In this document: one piece after another, positions 7,316-15,180 of the stretch
How the letters are laid out: every line of letters begins with the position of its first letter
Position numbering within the stretch: position 1 is the stretch's first letter
Source of the DNA: Bradyrhizobium cajani
GTDB lineage: Bacteria > Pseudomonadota > Alphaproteobacteria > Rhizobiales > Xanthobacteraceae
Assembly (NCBI RefSeq): GCF_009759665.1
Contig: NZ_WQNE01000050.1
Coordinates: 1 to 40,753 of the forward strand
DNA: 40,753 nt
Direction of reading: 5' to 3'
The notes under the pieces: generated by a model
The model's database searches: none
What the model was told of the DNA's origin: nothing
Seen by the model: the letters and a program-made list of their open reading frames with translations, nothing else
Program-made: the position numbers and the translations under genes

Positions 7316-8484
7316 TGATGGCGAAGTTCCGCCTTGGGCGATTCATCCTCGCGGGCACACTCGCCGCGGCCGCAACGCTTGCGCTTGTCGTGTTCGATAC
7401 CCGCCCGGCTGCCGCCCAGGCCGCTTGCGAGCCCGAGTGCAGCGAGCCGGCGCCCTCCCCGTCGCCGACGTATTCACCATCTCCGGCGCCGACATATTCA
7501 CCGTCTCCGGTGCCGACATACGCCCCGACGCCCTCGCCGTCACCAAGCCCCTCGCCGTATCCCTATCCGTCGCCGAGCCCGACTCCGACCGGCGCGGATT
7601 CCAGCGGCAATTCGATCGGCGGCCTCGCCAACCAGCGCTTCAACCAGATGATCACCAACCGCGTGCTCGGCACGGTGCTGCTCGGCGTCAACGAGCAGAT
7701 CAATTGCAGCGACTGCATCAGCGCATTCGGCTCGGCCGGCTCGTTCTCGGCCGGCATCCACGGCCGCAAGGAGCTCACCAACAATCTGTCGCTGCTGGCC
7801 GGCATCGCCTACACGCACTACAACGAGGGCGGCTACAAGATCACGAGCGCACCGATCGGCGCCTTCGCGCTGCGCTACGACTTCACCGATTGGGGCTCGT
7901 CACGCCCGTTCTTCGACGTCGGCACGATCCTGACGCCGTGGGAGAAGGCGCGCTACACCCGCAGCTACGACACCAGCCTCGGCCCGGTGAGCGTCACGAG
8001 CTCGACCAACGCGTCGAACTACGCCGTCTATGGCCGCGCCGGCTGGATGAGCCGCCTGTCGCCGCGTGACGAGGTCGCAGCGTCGATCGAGGTCTGGCAG
8101 CTCTGGCAGCGCGTCTCCGGCTATACCGACAGCACTGTGGCATTCAATCCGTTCGACGCCACCATTGCGACCGGCACCGACCGCACCAGCCTGGTCAAGA
8201 TCGGCGGCCAGTGGACTCATCTCTACGGCAGCAATATCGAGACCAACATCAATGGCGGCTGGGTGCAGTCGTTTGCGAGCCATAGCGGGATCGTGGCGAC
8301 CGTGACTGGCCAGGGCACGGTAGTGCCGACGATGGGCAACCAGGGCTGGTTCGAATATGGCGGCCGGCTCGGCTTCCGCGTGCAAAAGGGCTGGATCGTG
8401 GATCTCTTTGCCAACGGCACGCTCGGTCCGCAGCCGGTCGGCAACACCATCCATGGCGGCGTGGGGCTGCGGATCAATTATTAG
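7315..8484 (+). CDS. Outer-membrane beta-barrel protein with Pro/Ser-rich spacer
   Basis: A 389-residue protein. Residues 1-36 form a signal peptide (ending RPAAAQA). About residues 45-95 are an extended spacer made of PSPTYSPSPAPTYSPSP-like repeats, and the rest is a predicted beta-barrel with alternating patterns such as LTNNLSLLAGIAYTHYNEGG. It ends in a terminal aromatic (GLRINY), as expected for BAM substrates. The ATG at 7315 overlaps the stop of the upstream FecR gene (TGATG), and a second ATG follows at once at 7318. The pairing suggests that both act at the envelope together. It resembles an autotransporter-type barrel but lacks a passenger, so the spacer may reach into the periplasm or wall. 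Confidence 0.8.
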   Translation: MMAKFRLGRFILAGTLAAAATLALVVFDTRPAAAQAACEPECSEPAPSPSPTYSPSPAPTYSPSPVPTYAPTPSPSPSPSPYPYPSPSPTPTGADSSGNSIGGLANQRFNQMITNRVLGTVLLGVNEQINCSDCISAFGSAGSFSAGIHGRKELTNNLSLLAGIAYTHYNEGGYKITSAPIGAFALRYDFTDWGSSRPFFDVGTILTPWEKARYTRSYDTSLGPVSVTSSTNASNYAVYGRAGWMSRLSPRDEVAASIEVWQLWQRVSGYTDSTVAFNPFDATIATGTDRTSLVKIGGQWTHLYGSNIETNINGGWVQSFASHSGIVATVTGQGTVVPTMGNQGWFEYGGRLGFRVQKGWIVDLFANGTLGPQPVGNTIHGGVGLRINY

Positions 8485-8514
8485 AGCGGGTTCGGCTGTG
8501 GCCACAAACTCCGC

Positions 8515-8620
8515 CGTCATGCCCCGCCACCGGGTCTCGCCTTTGGCGAGCCCGATGACAGGCTCCGGTGGGGCATCCAGTACGCCCCCGTCTGGTCAAG
8601 CCGGGCGATGACAGCGAGAT
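8515..8620. repeat. Composite palindromic repeat
   Basis: The element opens with cgtcatgccccgccaccggg and the partly complementary ccggtggggcatccagtac follows. It ends with tcaagccgggcgatgac, which is the reverse complement of the opening arm of the repeat at 29725. It seems to be a rearranged member of that family. It lies between two convergent genes. Confidence 0.65.
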
Positions 8621-8638
8621 TGGAGCGCCGACAACGCG

Positions 8639-9127
8639 TCACGCCGCCGACTTGCCCTCGAACGCCTGACGCAGAACGTCCACATCCAGCTTCACCATCT
8701 TCATCATCGCCTGCATCGCGCGCGCGGCCGCCGCCTTGTCCGGGCTCGACAGGAATTCGAACATCACTTTCGGCACCACCTGCCAGGCCACGCCCCAGCG
8801 ATCCCTGAGCCAGCCGCATCGCTCTTCCTTGCCGCCATGAGCCAGGAATGCGCTCCACACGCTGTCGACCTGGGCCTGGTCGTCGCAATGGATCATCAAC
8901 GAAATGGCATGGGTGTATTCCATCTTCATGCCGCCGTTGAGCGCGACCAGGGGTTGACCGGCCACCGTGAATTCGACGACGAGCACGGAGCCTTCCTTGC
9001 CGGACGGGCCGTCCGAGACGTTGCGCTGAACGTGCGTGATCTTCGAATTCGGAACAAGCGAGGTGTAGAACTTCGCGGCTTCCTCGGCATCGCCGTTGAA
9101 CCACATGCAGGGTACGAGCTTGGACAT
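8639..9127 (-). CDS. VOC-fold protein of the PhnB / 3-demethylubiquinone methyltransferase-like group
   Basis: A 162-residue protein opening KLVPCMWFNGDAEEAAKFY, the usual start of PhnB-like (glyoxalase/bleomycin resistance) proteins. RDRWGVAWQVVP near residue 110 and a helical tail ending in MMKMVKLDVDVLRQAF complete the family pattern. Proteins of this group are cytoplasmic, and many are annotated as 3-demethylubiquinone-9 3-methyltransferase without evidence for that activity. I therefore make no enzymatic claim. The ATG at 9127 is preceded by GGAGAGGAGC. The second VOC gene lies 43 bases upstream on the same strand, so they probably share an operon. Confidence 0.85.
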   Translation of the reverse strand: MSKLVPCMWFNGDAEEAAKFYTSLVPNSKITHVQRNVSDGPSGKEGSVLVVEFTVAGQPLVALNGGMKMEYTHAISLMIHCDDQAQVDSVWSAFLAHGGKEERCGWLRDRWGVAWQVVPKVMFEFLSSPDKAAAARAMQAMMKMVKLDVDVLRQAFEGKSAA

Positions 9128-9170
9128 TGTGGATGCTCCTCTCCGGATTCCCAGTGTTCGCGGGCTTTGA

Positions 9171-9599
9171 TCAGGCGCTCGCCATTTCGGACTGCGCGGC
9201 GAAGGCTGCCATGTCCAGCCAGTTCACGCCCCACATATGGCCATCCGGATCCTCGAAGCTGCGGCCGTACATGAAGCTGTATTCGTCCTTCGGGCTGGGA
9301 TCAGTTACCCCGCCTGCGGCCCCGGCCCTGCCGACGATATCATCGACCTCGTTCCGGCTGTCGGCGGAGAGGCAGAACAGCGCCTGGTTCGTGGTCCTGG
9401 CATCCGCGATCGGCTTCGGCGTGAACTGACGGAATTTGTCGTGGGTCGTCAGCATCGCGTAGATGGTCTCGGAAAAGACCATGCAGCTCGCCGTGTCGTC
9501 GGAAAATTGCGGGTTCCTGGTTGCGCCGATCGCCTCGTAAAAGGCGGTCGCGCGCTTGAGATCGGTCACCGGCAGATTGAGGAAAATCATCCTGGGCAT
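9171..9599 (-). CDS. VOC family protein (glyoxalase-like)
   Basis: A 142-residue single VOC domain: MIFLNLPVTDLKRATAFYEA at the start, SRNEVDDIVGRAGAAGG in the middle and FEDPDGHMWGVNWLD at the end. This is the order of the conserved beta-alpha-beta units in the glyoxalase/dioxygenase superfamily. The ligand is not predictable from sequence. The ATG at 9599 has AAGGAG at good spacing upstream, which excludes the longer in-frame start at 9653. It precedes the PhnB-like VOC gene with a short gap, so a two-gene operon is likely. Confidence 0.85.
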   Translation of the reverse strand: MPRMIFLNLPVTDLKRATAFYEAIGATRNPQFSDDTASCMVFSETIYAMLTTHDKFRQFTPKPIADARTTNQALFCLSADSRNEVDDIVGRAGAAGGVTDPSPKDEYSFMYGRSFEDPDGHMWGVNWLDMAAFAAQSEMASA

Positions 9600-9726
9600 T
9601 TGGAAGCTCCTTGGGCGGGGGTTCCGCCCAAGGACGGACGGCCAGACGGCCATCCGACACGGCTTCCGGAATTTTTTGTCCTGCGAGGTTCTGTCGCACC
9701 GAACCGCGCAGCCGCCTCGGGCCGCC

Positions 9727-10239
9727 TTACGTCCTCTCGTTCGGATCGCGGTGCACCGGATCGATCCACAGCACGGTCTCGGGCTTCTCGACCGGCTCGA
9801 TATCGAGATTGATCGCGACCGCCTCGCCGTCGCTGCGCACCAGCACGCATTCCAGCACCTCGTCGGGACTGGCGTTGATCTCCTGGTGCGGCACGTAGGG
9901 CGGAACGAAGATGAAATCGCCGGGGCCCGCCTCCGCGGTGAATTGCAGCTTCTCGCCCCAGCGCATCCGCGCCTTGCCCTTCACGACGTAGATGACGCTT
10001 TCGAGATGGCCGTGGTGATGTGCGCCGGTCTTGGCGTCGGGCTTGATGCTCACCGTGCCCGCCCACAATTTCTGCGCGCCGACGCGTGCGAAATTGATGG
10101 CGGCGGCGCGATCCATGCCTGCGGTCGACGGCACGTTGGTGTCGAGCTGATTGCCGGGAATGACGCGCACGCCGTCATGTTTCCAGCGATCGTCGTGATC
10201 GTGGTCATGGTGCGAATGCGTGTGGTCATGGCCGGTCAT
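9727..10239 (-). CDS. Cupin-domain protein with His-rich N-terminus
   Basis: A 170-residue protein whose single cupin domain covers about residues 55-140. Motif 1 (GAHHHGHLESVIYVVKG) supplies the His-x-His and Glu ligands, and motif 2 (PGDFIFVPPYVPHQ) supplies the last His, so it probably binds a metal. Residues 1-21 contain eight histidines and several aspartates (HDHTHSHHDHDHDD), which could hold extra metal ions such as nickel or zinc. The function is unknown; family members are simply annotated as cupins. The gene stands alone, 127 bases from the VOC pair and downstream of the FKBP gene. Confidence 0.85.
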   Translation of the reverse strand: MTGHDHTHSHHDHDHDDRWKHDGVRVIPGNQLDTNVPSTAGMDRAAAINFARVGAQKLWAGTVSIKPDAKTGAHHHGHLESVIYVVKGKARMRWGEKLQFTAEAGPGDFIFVPPYVPHQEINASPDEVLECVLVRSDGEAVAINLDIEPVEKPETVLWIDPVHRDPNERT

Positions 10240-10395
10240 GGGATTTTTCTTTCTGTGGGTTCCGTGCGCGGCAAACTAACCCAAAGCCGCGCCCGCGAGC
10301 CATACCAAAATCGGAACCCTCATAGCCGCCAGACGTTGCCTTTGCGAGCAAGCCGCAAGGCGCGCGGCGGAGTGACGGGCGTAGAGCTGAAAGCG

Positions 10396-10424
10396 AAAAG
10401 ACCGACCGCAGGGCCGGTCTTTTT
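10396..10424. terminator. Terminator-like hairpin with T-run
   Basis: Arms aaaagaccg (10396-10404) and cggtctttt (10415-10423) are perfect complements and end in a run of Ts on either strand. On the minus strand it would end the FKBP transcript after it has read through the repeat. On the plus strand no upstream gene is apparent. Confidence 0.65.
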
Positions 10425-10445
10425 GTCTGTGCTTGTCGCCACGCT

Positions 10446-10546
10446 GTCATTCCGGGACGGCTCGCAGAGCCGAACTCTGGTGCGCAATTGCGCACCTGAG
10501 AATCTCGAGATTCCGGGTCTGGTCCTTCGAACCATCCCGGAATGAC
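10446..10546. repeat. Palindromic repeat with perfect 12-bp ends
   Basis: Terminal arms gtcattccggga (10446-10457) and tcccggaatgac (10535-10546) are exact complements. The 77-base centre also folds, around gcgcaattgcgc. It abuts the FKBP stop codon. The same terminal motif cgtcattccgg recurs in the repeat at 36990. Confidence 0.75.
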
Positions 10547-10556
10547 GGCTGCGCCG

Positions 10557-11021
10557 TCACTTCACCGCGAGCAATTCCACGTCGAACATCAGCGTCGCAT
10601 TCGGCGGGATCACGCCGCCGGCACCGCGCGCGCCGTAGCCGAGCTGCGGCGGGATGATCAGCGTGCGCTTGCCGCCGACCTTCATCGAGGCAACGCCCTC
10701 ATCCCAGCCGGCGATGACACGGCCCTTGCCGATCGGGAATTCGAACGGCTCCTTGCGATCGACGGACGAGTCGAATTTCTTGCCCTTCTGGCCGTTCTCA
10801 TAGAGCCAGCCGGTGTAGTGCATCACGCAAATCTGGCCCGGCTTGGGCGAAGCGCCGTCGCCGGGGACGGTGTCGATGATCTGCAAACCTGAAGCTGTGG
10901 TCATGGTCTTTCCTGCGGTCTGGGCCGAGGCCGTGGTGGAAACGAAATGCGACACGCTGGCGATCACGGTGATCGCGAGTGCCGACATCAGGGCGAGGAG
11001 CGCGCGCTGGAAACGCTGCAT
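10557..11021 (-). CDS. FKBP-type peptidyl-prolyl cis-trans isomerase, exported
   Basis: A 154-residue protein with a signal peptide (about residues 1-34, ending TTASAQT) and one complete FKBP domain. Visible family segments are VMHYTGWLYENGQKGKKFDS, GRVIAGWDEGVASMKVGGKR and IPPQLGYGARGAGGVIPPNA. These include the aromatic and Asp residues of the proline-binding pocket. It catalyses cis-trans isomerisation of prolyl bonds and probably helps fold periplasmic proteins. The start at 11021 is an ATG at the head of the signal peptide. The PaoABC-like operon ends its own transcription unit just downstream of this gene's promoter side, 60 bases away on the same strand. Confidence 0.93.
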   Translation of the reverse strand: MQRFQRALLALMSALAITVIASVSHFVSTTASAQTAGKTMTTASGLQIIDTVPGDGASPKPGQICVMHYTGWLYENGQKGKKFDSSVDRKEPFEFPIGKGRVIAGWDEGVASMKVGGKRTLIIPPQLGYGARGAGGVIPPNATLMFDVELLAVK

Positions 11022-11081
11022 AAGACACCTTCCGTTTGAAGCGGATGGTGTCTAGCGCAACGTGACCTGTGTTTCCACCCC

Positions 11082-13373
11082 TCAGACCTCGATATTTTCC
11101 AGCCGCACCGGCAGCTTGCGGATGCGCTTGCCGGTGGCGTGGTAGATCGCGTTGCAGATCGCCGCATTGGTGCCGACATTGGCGAGCTCGCCGAGCCCCT
11201 TCACGCCCGCCGGGTTGATGTGGTCATCCTGCTCGGACAGCAGAATGACCTCGACGCCGGGCACGTCCGCATTTACGGGCACGAGATAGTCGGCAAAGTT
11301 GTCGTTGACGTAGCGTGCGGTGCGCTCGTCGATCTCGGTCGCCTCCAGCAGCGCCGAGGACATGCCCCAGATCAGTCCGCCCATGAGCTGGCTGCGGGCC
11401 GTGCGCGGATTCATGATGCGGCCCGCTGAAAAAGCACCGACCAGGCGGGGGCAGCGGATCTCATGCGTGAAGCGGTTGACGCGGACCTCCACGAACTCCG
11501 CACCGAACGCATAGGCGATCTGGTCTTTCATCGTGTGACCGCCGACGAGCCGCACCTGCCCGTTGTGCATGGCGCGGAAGGAATCCGGCGGCGCGCCTTC
11601 CGGCTTCCACTCGCCATATTCCTCGACGATGCTGACGCCGAGCGCATCGAAGGCCTTGTCGAGATCGGGCGGACGGCCGCTCTTCGCCGCCTGCGTCGAC
11701 GGCGCCGGGCTGATGCCGACGGTCTCCTTGGCCTTGTCGGTGAGGCTGTCGCCCGGCATCGCGGCCTTGAACAGCCTTTGGCGGATCTGATCGCACACCA
11801 TCATCACCGCCGAGCAGGTGCTGGCCGTCGAGTTCGAGCCTCCTGCAACCGGCGCCGGTGGCAGGTCGCTGTCGCCGATGAAGACTGCGACTTTCTCAAG
11901 CGGCACACCGAGCCGCTCGGCCGCGGTCTGGGCGATGACGGTGTAGGCGCCGGTGCCGATCTCGTGGCCAGCGATCTCGACGCGGGTGCGGCCGTCGCGC
12001 TGGAGACGCACGCGCGCTGCGGAGGGCCCCATCTGCGTCGGATAGCAGGTGGCGGCGCAGCCATGGCCGATCAGCCAGTCGCCGTCCGACATCGATTTCG
12101 GCGCCGGCGAGCGCTGCGCCCAGCCGAACGCCTTGGCGGCCTCGTCGAAACACGCCATCAGCGAGCGTGATGTGTACGGCTTGCCGCCGATCGGCTCAAC
12201 GGTCGTGTCGTTGATGCGGCGAAGCTCGACCGGATCCATGTTCAGCTTCACCGCGAGCTCGTCCAGCGCGCTCTCCAGCGCGAACAGATACGGCACCTCC
12301 GGTGGCGAGCGCATGAAGCCGGGCGTGTTGCGGTCGGCGCGCACGATCGAGACCAGGCTGTCGACATTCGGACAGGCATAGAGCCGCGTCGTCGTCTTGG
12401 TGCCGCCGACGCAATAGGCGTCGGGCCGCGAGGACACCTCGGCGCCCTCGTGCCTGAGCGCAATCAGCTTGCCGTCACGACGCGCACCCAGCTTGATCTC
12501 GTGCCGCGTCTCGGCGCGATGGGTGGTGATGGTGAAGCCCTGGTCGCGGGTCGGGACCAGCTTGACCGGCCGGTTGAGGCGCTTCGCAATCCCGGCGATG
12601 ATGGCGGTGCGCGGCGTCATCGAGCCGCGCGAGCCAAAGCCGCCGCCGACATAGGGGTTGACCACGCGCACCTTGTCGGCATCGATGCCGAGCTGCTCGG
12701 CCACGCCGTTCTTGAGGCCATAGACGTACTGGCTCGGCTCATAGATGACGAGGTTGTCACCCATCCAGGCGCAGCTCGTCGAGAACAGCTCCATCGGATT
12801 GTGATGCTGCGTCGGCGTGTCGTAGGACGCGGTCAGCTTGACCTCGGCTTCATCGAACGCCTTGGCGAAATCGCCGACCTTGGGATCTTCCTTGAATTGC
12901 GCGTTCTGCCCTTTCGCAGCCGCCGTCGTCGTGCCCGGCGAATCGAAGGTCGCGCTCGGCGCCGTGGCCGTGTAGCTGATCTTGACCCGGTTGGCGGCCT
13001 CGCGCGCCGACTCGTAGGTTTCGGCAATGACCACCGCGATGATCTGGCCATCATGCGCGATGTCGGCCGATTTCAGCGGCTCGATCGTCGTGCCCGCATA
13101 ACCGCCATTGCTGAAGAGTTTCGACTCCTTCAGCTTCGGCGCATTCTCGTGGGTGACGATATCGATCACGCCGCGGACACCCCTGGCGTCATCGAGATCG
13201 AAGCGGTCGACGCGCCCCTTGGCAATCGCGCTGGTGACGAGGAACGCATAGGCCGGGTCGGCGAGCGGCATGTCGGACGCATAGGTCGCCCGTCCCGTCA
13301 CCTTTACGACGGCGTCATAGCGCGGCACGGACTGGCCCATATTCGCCTTCGGCTCGGGAACAGCAGCGGTCAT
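11082..13373 (-). CDS. Molybdopterin-binding subunit of a PaoC-like aldehyde oxidoreductase
   Basis: A 763-residue large subunit of the xanthine dehydrogenase family. The N-terminal domain starts VPRYDAVVKVTGRATYASDM. The cofactor domain shows NPYVGGGFGSRGSMTPRTA and GHEIGTGAYTVIAQ. The base-catalyst glutamate lies in VKGLGELANVGTNAAI, at about residue 729. Length and arrangement match E. coli PaoC/YagR, which oxidises aromatic and aliphatic aldehydes to acids with a Mo-MCD cofactor in the periplasm. The subunit itself has no signal peptide and would travel with the Tat-tagged small subunit. Two bases separate it from the FAD subunit gene, so the three genes form one operon. A molybdenum-cofactor insertion chaperone (PaoD/XdhC type) is not encoded here. 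Confidence 0.92.
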   Translation of the reverse strand: MTAAVPEPKANMGQSVPRYDAVVKVTGRATYASDMPLADPAYAFLVTSAIAKGRVDRFDLDDARGVRGVIDIVTHENAPKLKESKLFSNGGYAGTTIEPLKSADIAHDGQIIAVVIAETYESAREAANRVKISYTATAPSATFDSPGTTTAAAKGQNAQFKEDPKVGDFAKAFDEAEVKLTASYDTPTQHHNPMELFSTSCAWMGDNLVIYEPSQYVYGLKNGVAEQLGIDADKVRVVNPYVGGGFGSRGSMTPRTAIIAGIAKRLNRPVKLVPTRDQGFTITTHRAETRHEIKLGARRDGKLIALRHEGAEVSSRPDAYCVGGTKTTTRLYACPNVDSLVSIVRADRNTPGFMRSPPEVPYLFALESALDELAVKLNMDPVELRRINDTTVEPIGGKPYTSRSLMACFDEAAKAFGWAQRSPAPKSMSDGDWLIGHGCAATCYPTQMGPSAARVRLQRDGRTRVEIAGHEIGTGAYTVIAQTAAERLGVPLEKVAVFIGDSDLPPAPVAGGSNSTASTCSAVMMVCDQIRQRLFKAAMPGDSLTDKAKETVGISPAPSTQAAKSGRPPDLDKAFDALGVSIVEEYGEWKPEGAPPDSFRAMHNGQVRLVGGHTMKDQIAYAFGAEFVEVRVNRFTHEIRCPRLVGAFSAGRIMNPRTARSQLMGGLIWGMSSALLEATEIDERTARYVNDNFADYLVPVNADVPGVEVILLSEQDDHINPAGVKGLGELANVGTNAAICNAIYHATGKRIRKLPVRLENIEV

Positions 13374-13375
13374 GA

Positions 13376-14386
13376 TCAGATCTCCATCGTTACGGCCTGC
13401 TGGAGCGCGCGTGCCACCACGCGCCTGCCGAGCGCGATCTTGAAGCCGTTGTGCCGCCGTCCCCTGGCCTCAGCGAAGGCGGCATCGGCGACGCGCTGCG
13501 CCAGGCCGTCGTCGAATTTCTGCCCCTTGAGCAGCGCCTCCGCCTCGCGCGCCCGCCACGGCACCGTGGCGACGCCGCCGAGCGCGATGCGGGCATCCCG
13601 GATCGTGCCGTCCTGTACGTCGAGCGCGATCGCTGCCGACGACAGCGCGAATTCATAGGACTGGCGGTCGCGCGCCTTCAGATACACCGACCGCGGCCAG
13701 CGGCCGCGTATGACGAAGGCCGAGATCAGCTCACCCGGCCGAAGCGTGGTCTCGATGTCGGGCGTGTTGCCGGGCGCCTTGTGCAATTCCGCGAACGGCA
13801 TGTTGCGCGTGCCGGAGGCGCCCGTGATCTCGAGCATGGCATCCAGCGCGATCAGCGCCTGGGCGAAATCGCCGGGATAGGTCGCGATGCAGTGATCGGA
13901 GGTGCCGAGCACCGCATGCATGCGGTTCACGCCGTCCATCGCGGCGCAGCCGGAGCCGGGATTGCGCTTATTGCAATTCTCGTAGGAGACATCGCGAAAA
14001 TAGCTGCAACGCGTCCGCTGCATCACGTTGCCGCCGAGCGTCGCCATGTTGCGCAACTGGGCGCTGGCGGCGAGTTTCAGGGAATTGGCGATCACCGGAT
14101 AGTTGCGCTGGATCCCGTCATGTGCGGCAACATCCGACATCTTCGCAAGCGCGCCGAGCCGCAAGCTGTCATCCCTGGGCTCGATCGCCGACCAGCCTTG
14201 CGCGAGCGGATTGATGTCGACGATCGCGGCCGGCCGCATCACGTCGAGCTTCATCAGGTCGATCAGCGTGGTGCCGCCGGCGAGCGGCTGTGCGGTGGCC
14301 CGGGTCAGCGGATTGTTCCCGGCAGCGCCGAGCGCCTGCACGGCCATGCCCGGGTCCGTCGCCTTCTGGTACAGGAAGGGTCGCAT
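13376..14386 (-). CDS. FAD-binding subunit of a PaoB-like aldehyde oxidoreductase
   Basis: A 336-residue medium subunit of the CO dehydrogenase flavoprotein family. PLAGGTTLIDLMKLDVMRPA near residue 35 and the LRNMATLGGNVMQRTRC segment contact FAD. Four cysteines at about 127, 138, 147 and 166 lie in a short insertion (RCSYFRD, ENCNKR, SGCAAM, DHCIA). Such an insertion holds an extra [4Fe-4S] cluster in E. coli PaoB and in 4-hydroxybenzoyl-CoA reductase. The protein passes electrons between the molybdenum site, the clusters and FAD. It lies between the other two subunit genes with gaps of two and four bases. Confidence 0.92.
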   Translation of the reverse strand: MRPFLYQKATDPGMAVQALGAAGNNPLTRATAQPLAGGTTLIDLMKLDVMRPAAIVDINPLAQGWSAIEPRDDSLRLGALAKMSDVAAHDGIQRNYPVIANSLKLAASAQLRNMATLGGNVMQRTRCSYFRDVSYENCNKRNPGSGCAAMDGVNRMHAVLGTSDHCIATYPGDFAQALIALDAMLEITGASGTRNMPFAELHKAPGNTPDIETTLRPGELISAFVIRGRWPRSVYLKARDRQSYEFALSSAAIALDVQDGTIRDARIALGGVATVPWRAREAEALLKGQKFDDGLAQRVADAAFAEARGRRHNGFKIALGRRVVARALQQAVTMEI

Positions 14387-14390
14387 GGGC

Positions 14391-15005
14391 CTATCCTTTC
14401 ATGATCTCGGGCGCGGCCTGCTTCACCGCAGCGACGATGTTGGGATAGGCGGCGCAGCGGCAGATGTTGCCGCTCATGTACTCGCGGATGTCGGCATCGC
14501 TGCCGGCATGTCCCTCCTTGACGCAGGCCACCGCGGACATGATCTGGCCGGGCGTGCAATAGCCGCACTGGAACGCATCGTTGTCGATGAAGGCCTGCTG
14601 CATCGGATGCAGGCGATCGTCGGTGGCGAGCCCCTCGATCGTCGTGATCTCCTGCCCCTCGGCGGCGAGCGCGAGCGTCAGGCACGACACCACGCGCCGG
14701 TCGTCGATCAGCACCGTGCAGGCGCCGCACTGGCCGTGGTCGCAGCCCTTCTTGCTGCCGGTGAGCTTGAGATGTTCGCGCAGCGCATCGAGCACCGTGG
14801 TGCGGGCATCGATGCGCAGGCGCTTGTCCTTGCCGTTGACCCGCAAGGTGACCTCGACGGGAAGCGACGGATCCCGGGCGGCCGGTGGAGTTGCGTCCTG
14901 CGTGGCGGCACGTGCCGTCATCGGCATGAGCGCACTGCCAGCGGCGCCGGCCATGAAGGCGCGCCGATCGAATGCTGATGCTTTGGAACTTGTTTTCTCG
15001 GACAT
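14391..15005 (-). CDS. [2Fe-2S] subunit of a PaoA-like aldehyde oxidoreductase, Tat-exported
   Basis: A 204-residue small subunit. Residues 1-40 carry a twin-arginine signal (AFDRRAFMAGAAGSALMP, Arg14-Arg15), so the folded complex should go to the periplasm. A plant-type ferredoxin domain follows, with GCDHGQCGACTVLID for the first [2Fe-2S] cluster. The second cluster domain has FQCGYCTPGQIM and GNICRCAAYPNI. This order (signal, ferredoxin, helical [2Fe-2S] domain) is that of PaoA/YagT. It is the first gene of the operon, and the region upstream (15006-15096) should hold the promoter, though I could not assign its boxes with confidence. Confidence 0.93.
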   Translation of the reverse strand: MSEKTSSKASAFDRRAFMAGAAGSALMPMTARAATQDATPPAARDPSLPVEVTLRVNGKDKRLRIDARTTVLDALREHLKLTGSKKGCDHGQCGACTVLIDDRRVVSCLTLALAAEGQEITTIEGLATDDRLHPMQQAFIDNDAFQCGYCTPGQIMSAVACVKEGHAGSDADIREYMSGNICRCAAYPNIVAAVKQAAPEIMKG

Positions 15006-15096
15006 CGACGCCTCCGCCGCTTATCTGCAAAGCAGCGCACGCATGCACCGCTCATCGCCCCTTAACCGGGAGCGATGGGCGCAGTTCCGAATGAGA

Positions 15097-15128
15097 AAGG
15101 GCGACGCAGCAAATGCCGCGTCGCCCTT
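15097..15128 (-). terminator. Terminator hairpin of the gamma-glutamyltransferase-family gene
   Basis: The stem aagggcgacgc (15097-15107) and gcgtcgccctt (15118-15128) are perfect 11-base complements around a ten-base loop. On the minus strand the stem ends in CCCTTTCTCATT. It lies 52 bases after the stop of the gene at 15181, and before the start of the aldehyde oxidoreductase operon, so it insulates the two. Confidence 0.75.
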
Positions 15129-15180
15129 CGTCAACTTTTCCTGACCTCTGCGCCAGGAACCTTTGTCCGTGCAGAGACGA

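Larger units (their letters stand above)
10240..10556. other. Intergenic region between the FKBP and cupin genes
   Basis: No gene is visible. From left to right it holds about 150 bases of unremarkable sequence upstream of the cupin, a hairpin terminator at 10396-10424 and a palindromic repeat at 10446-10546 directly beyond the FKBP stop codon. Confidence 0.6.
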
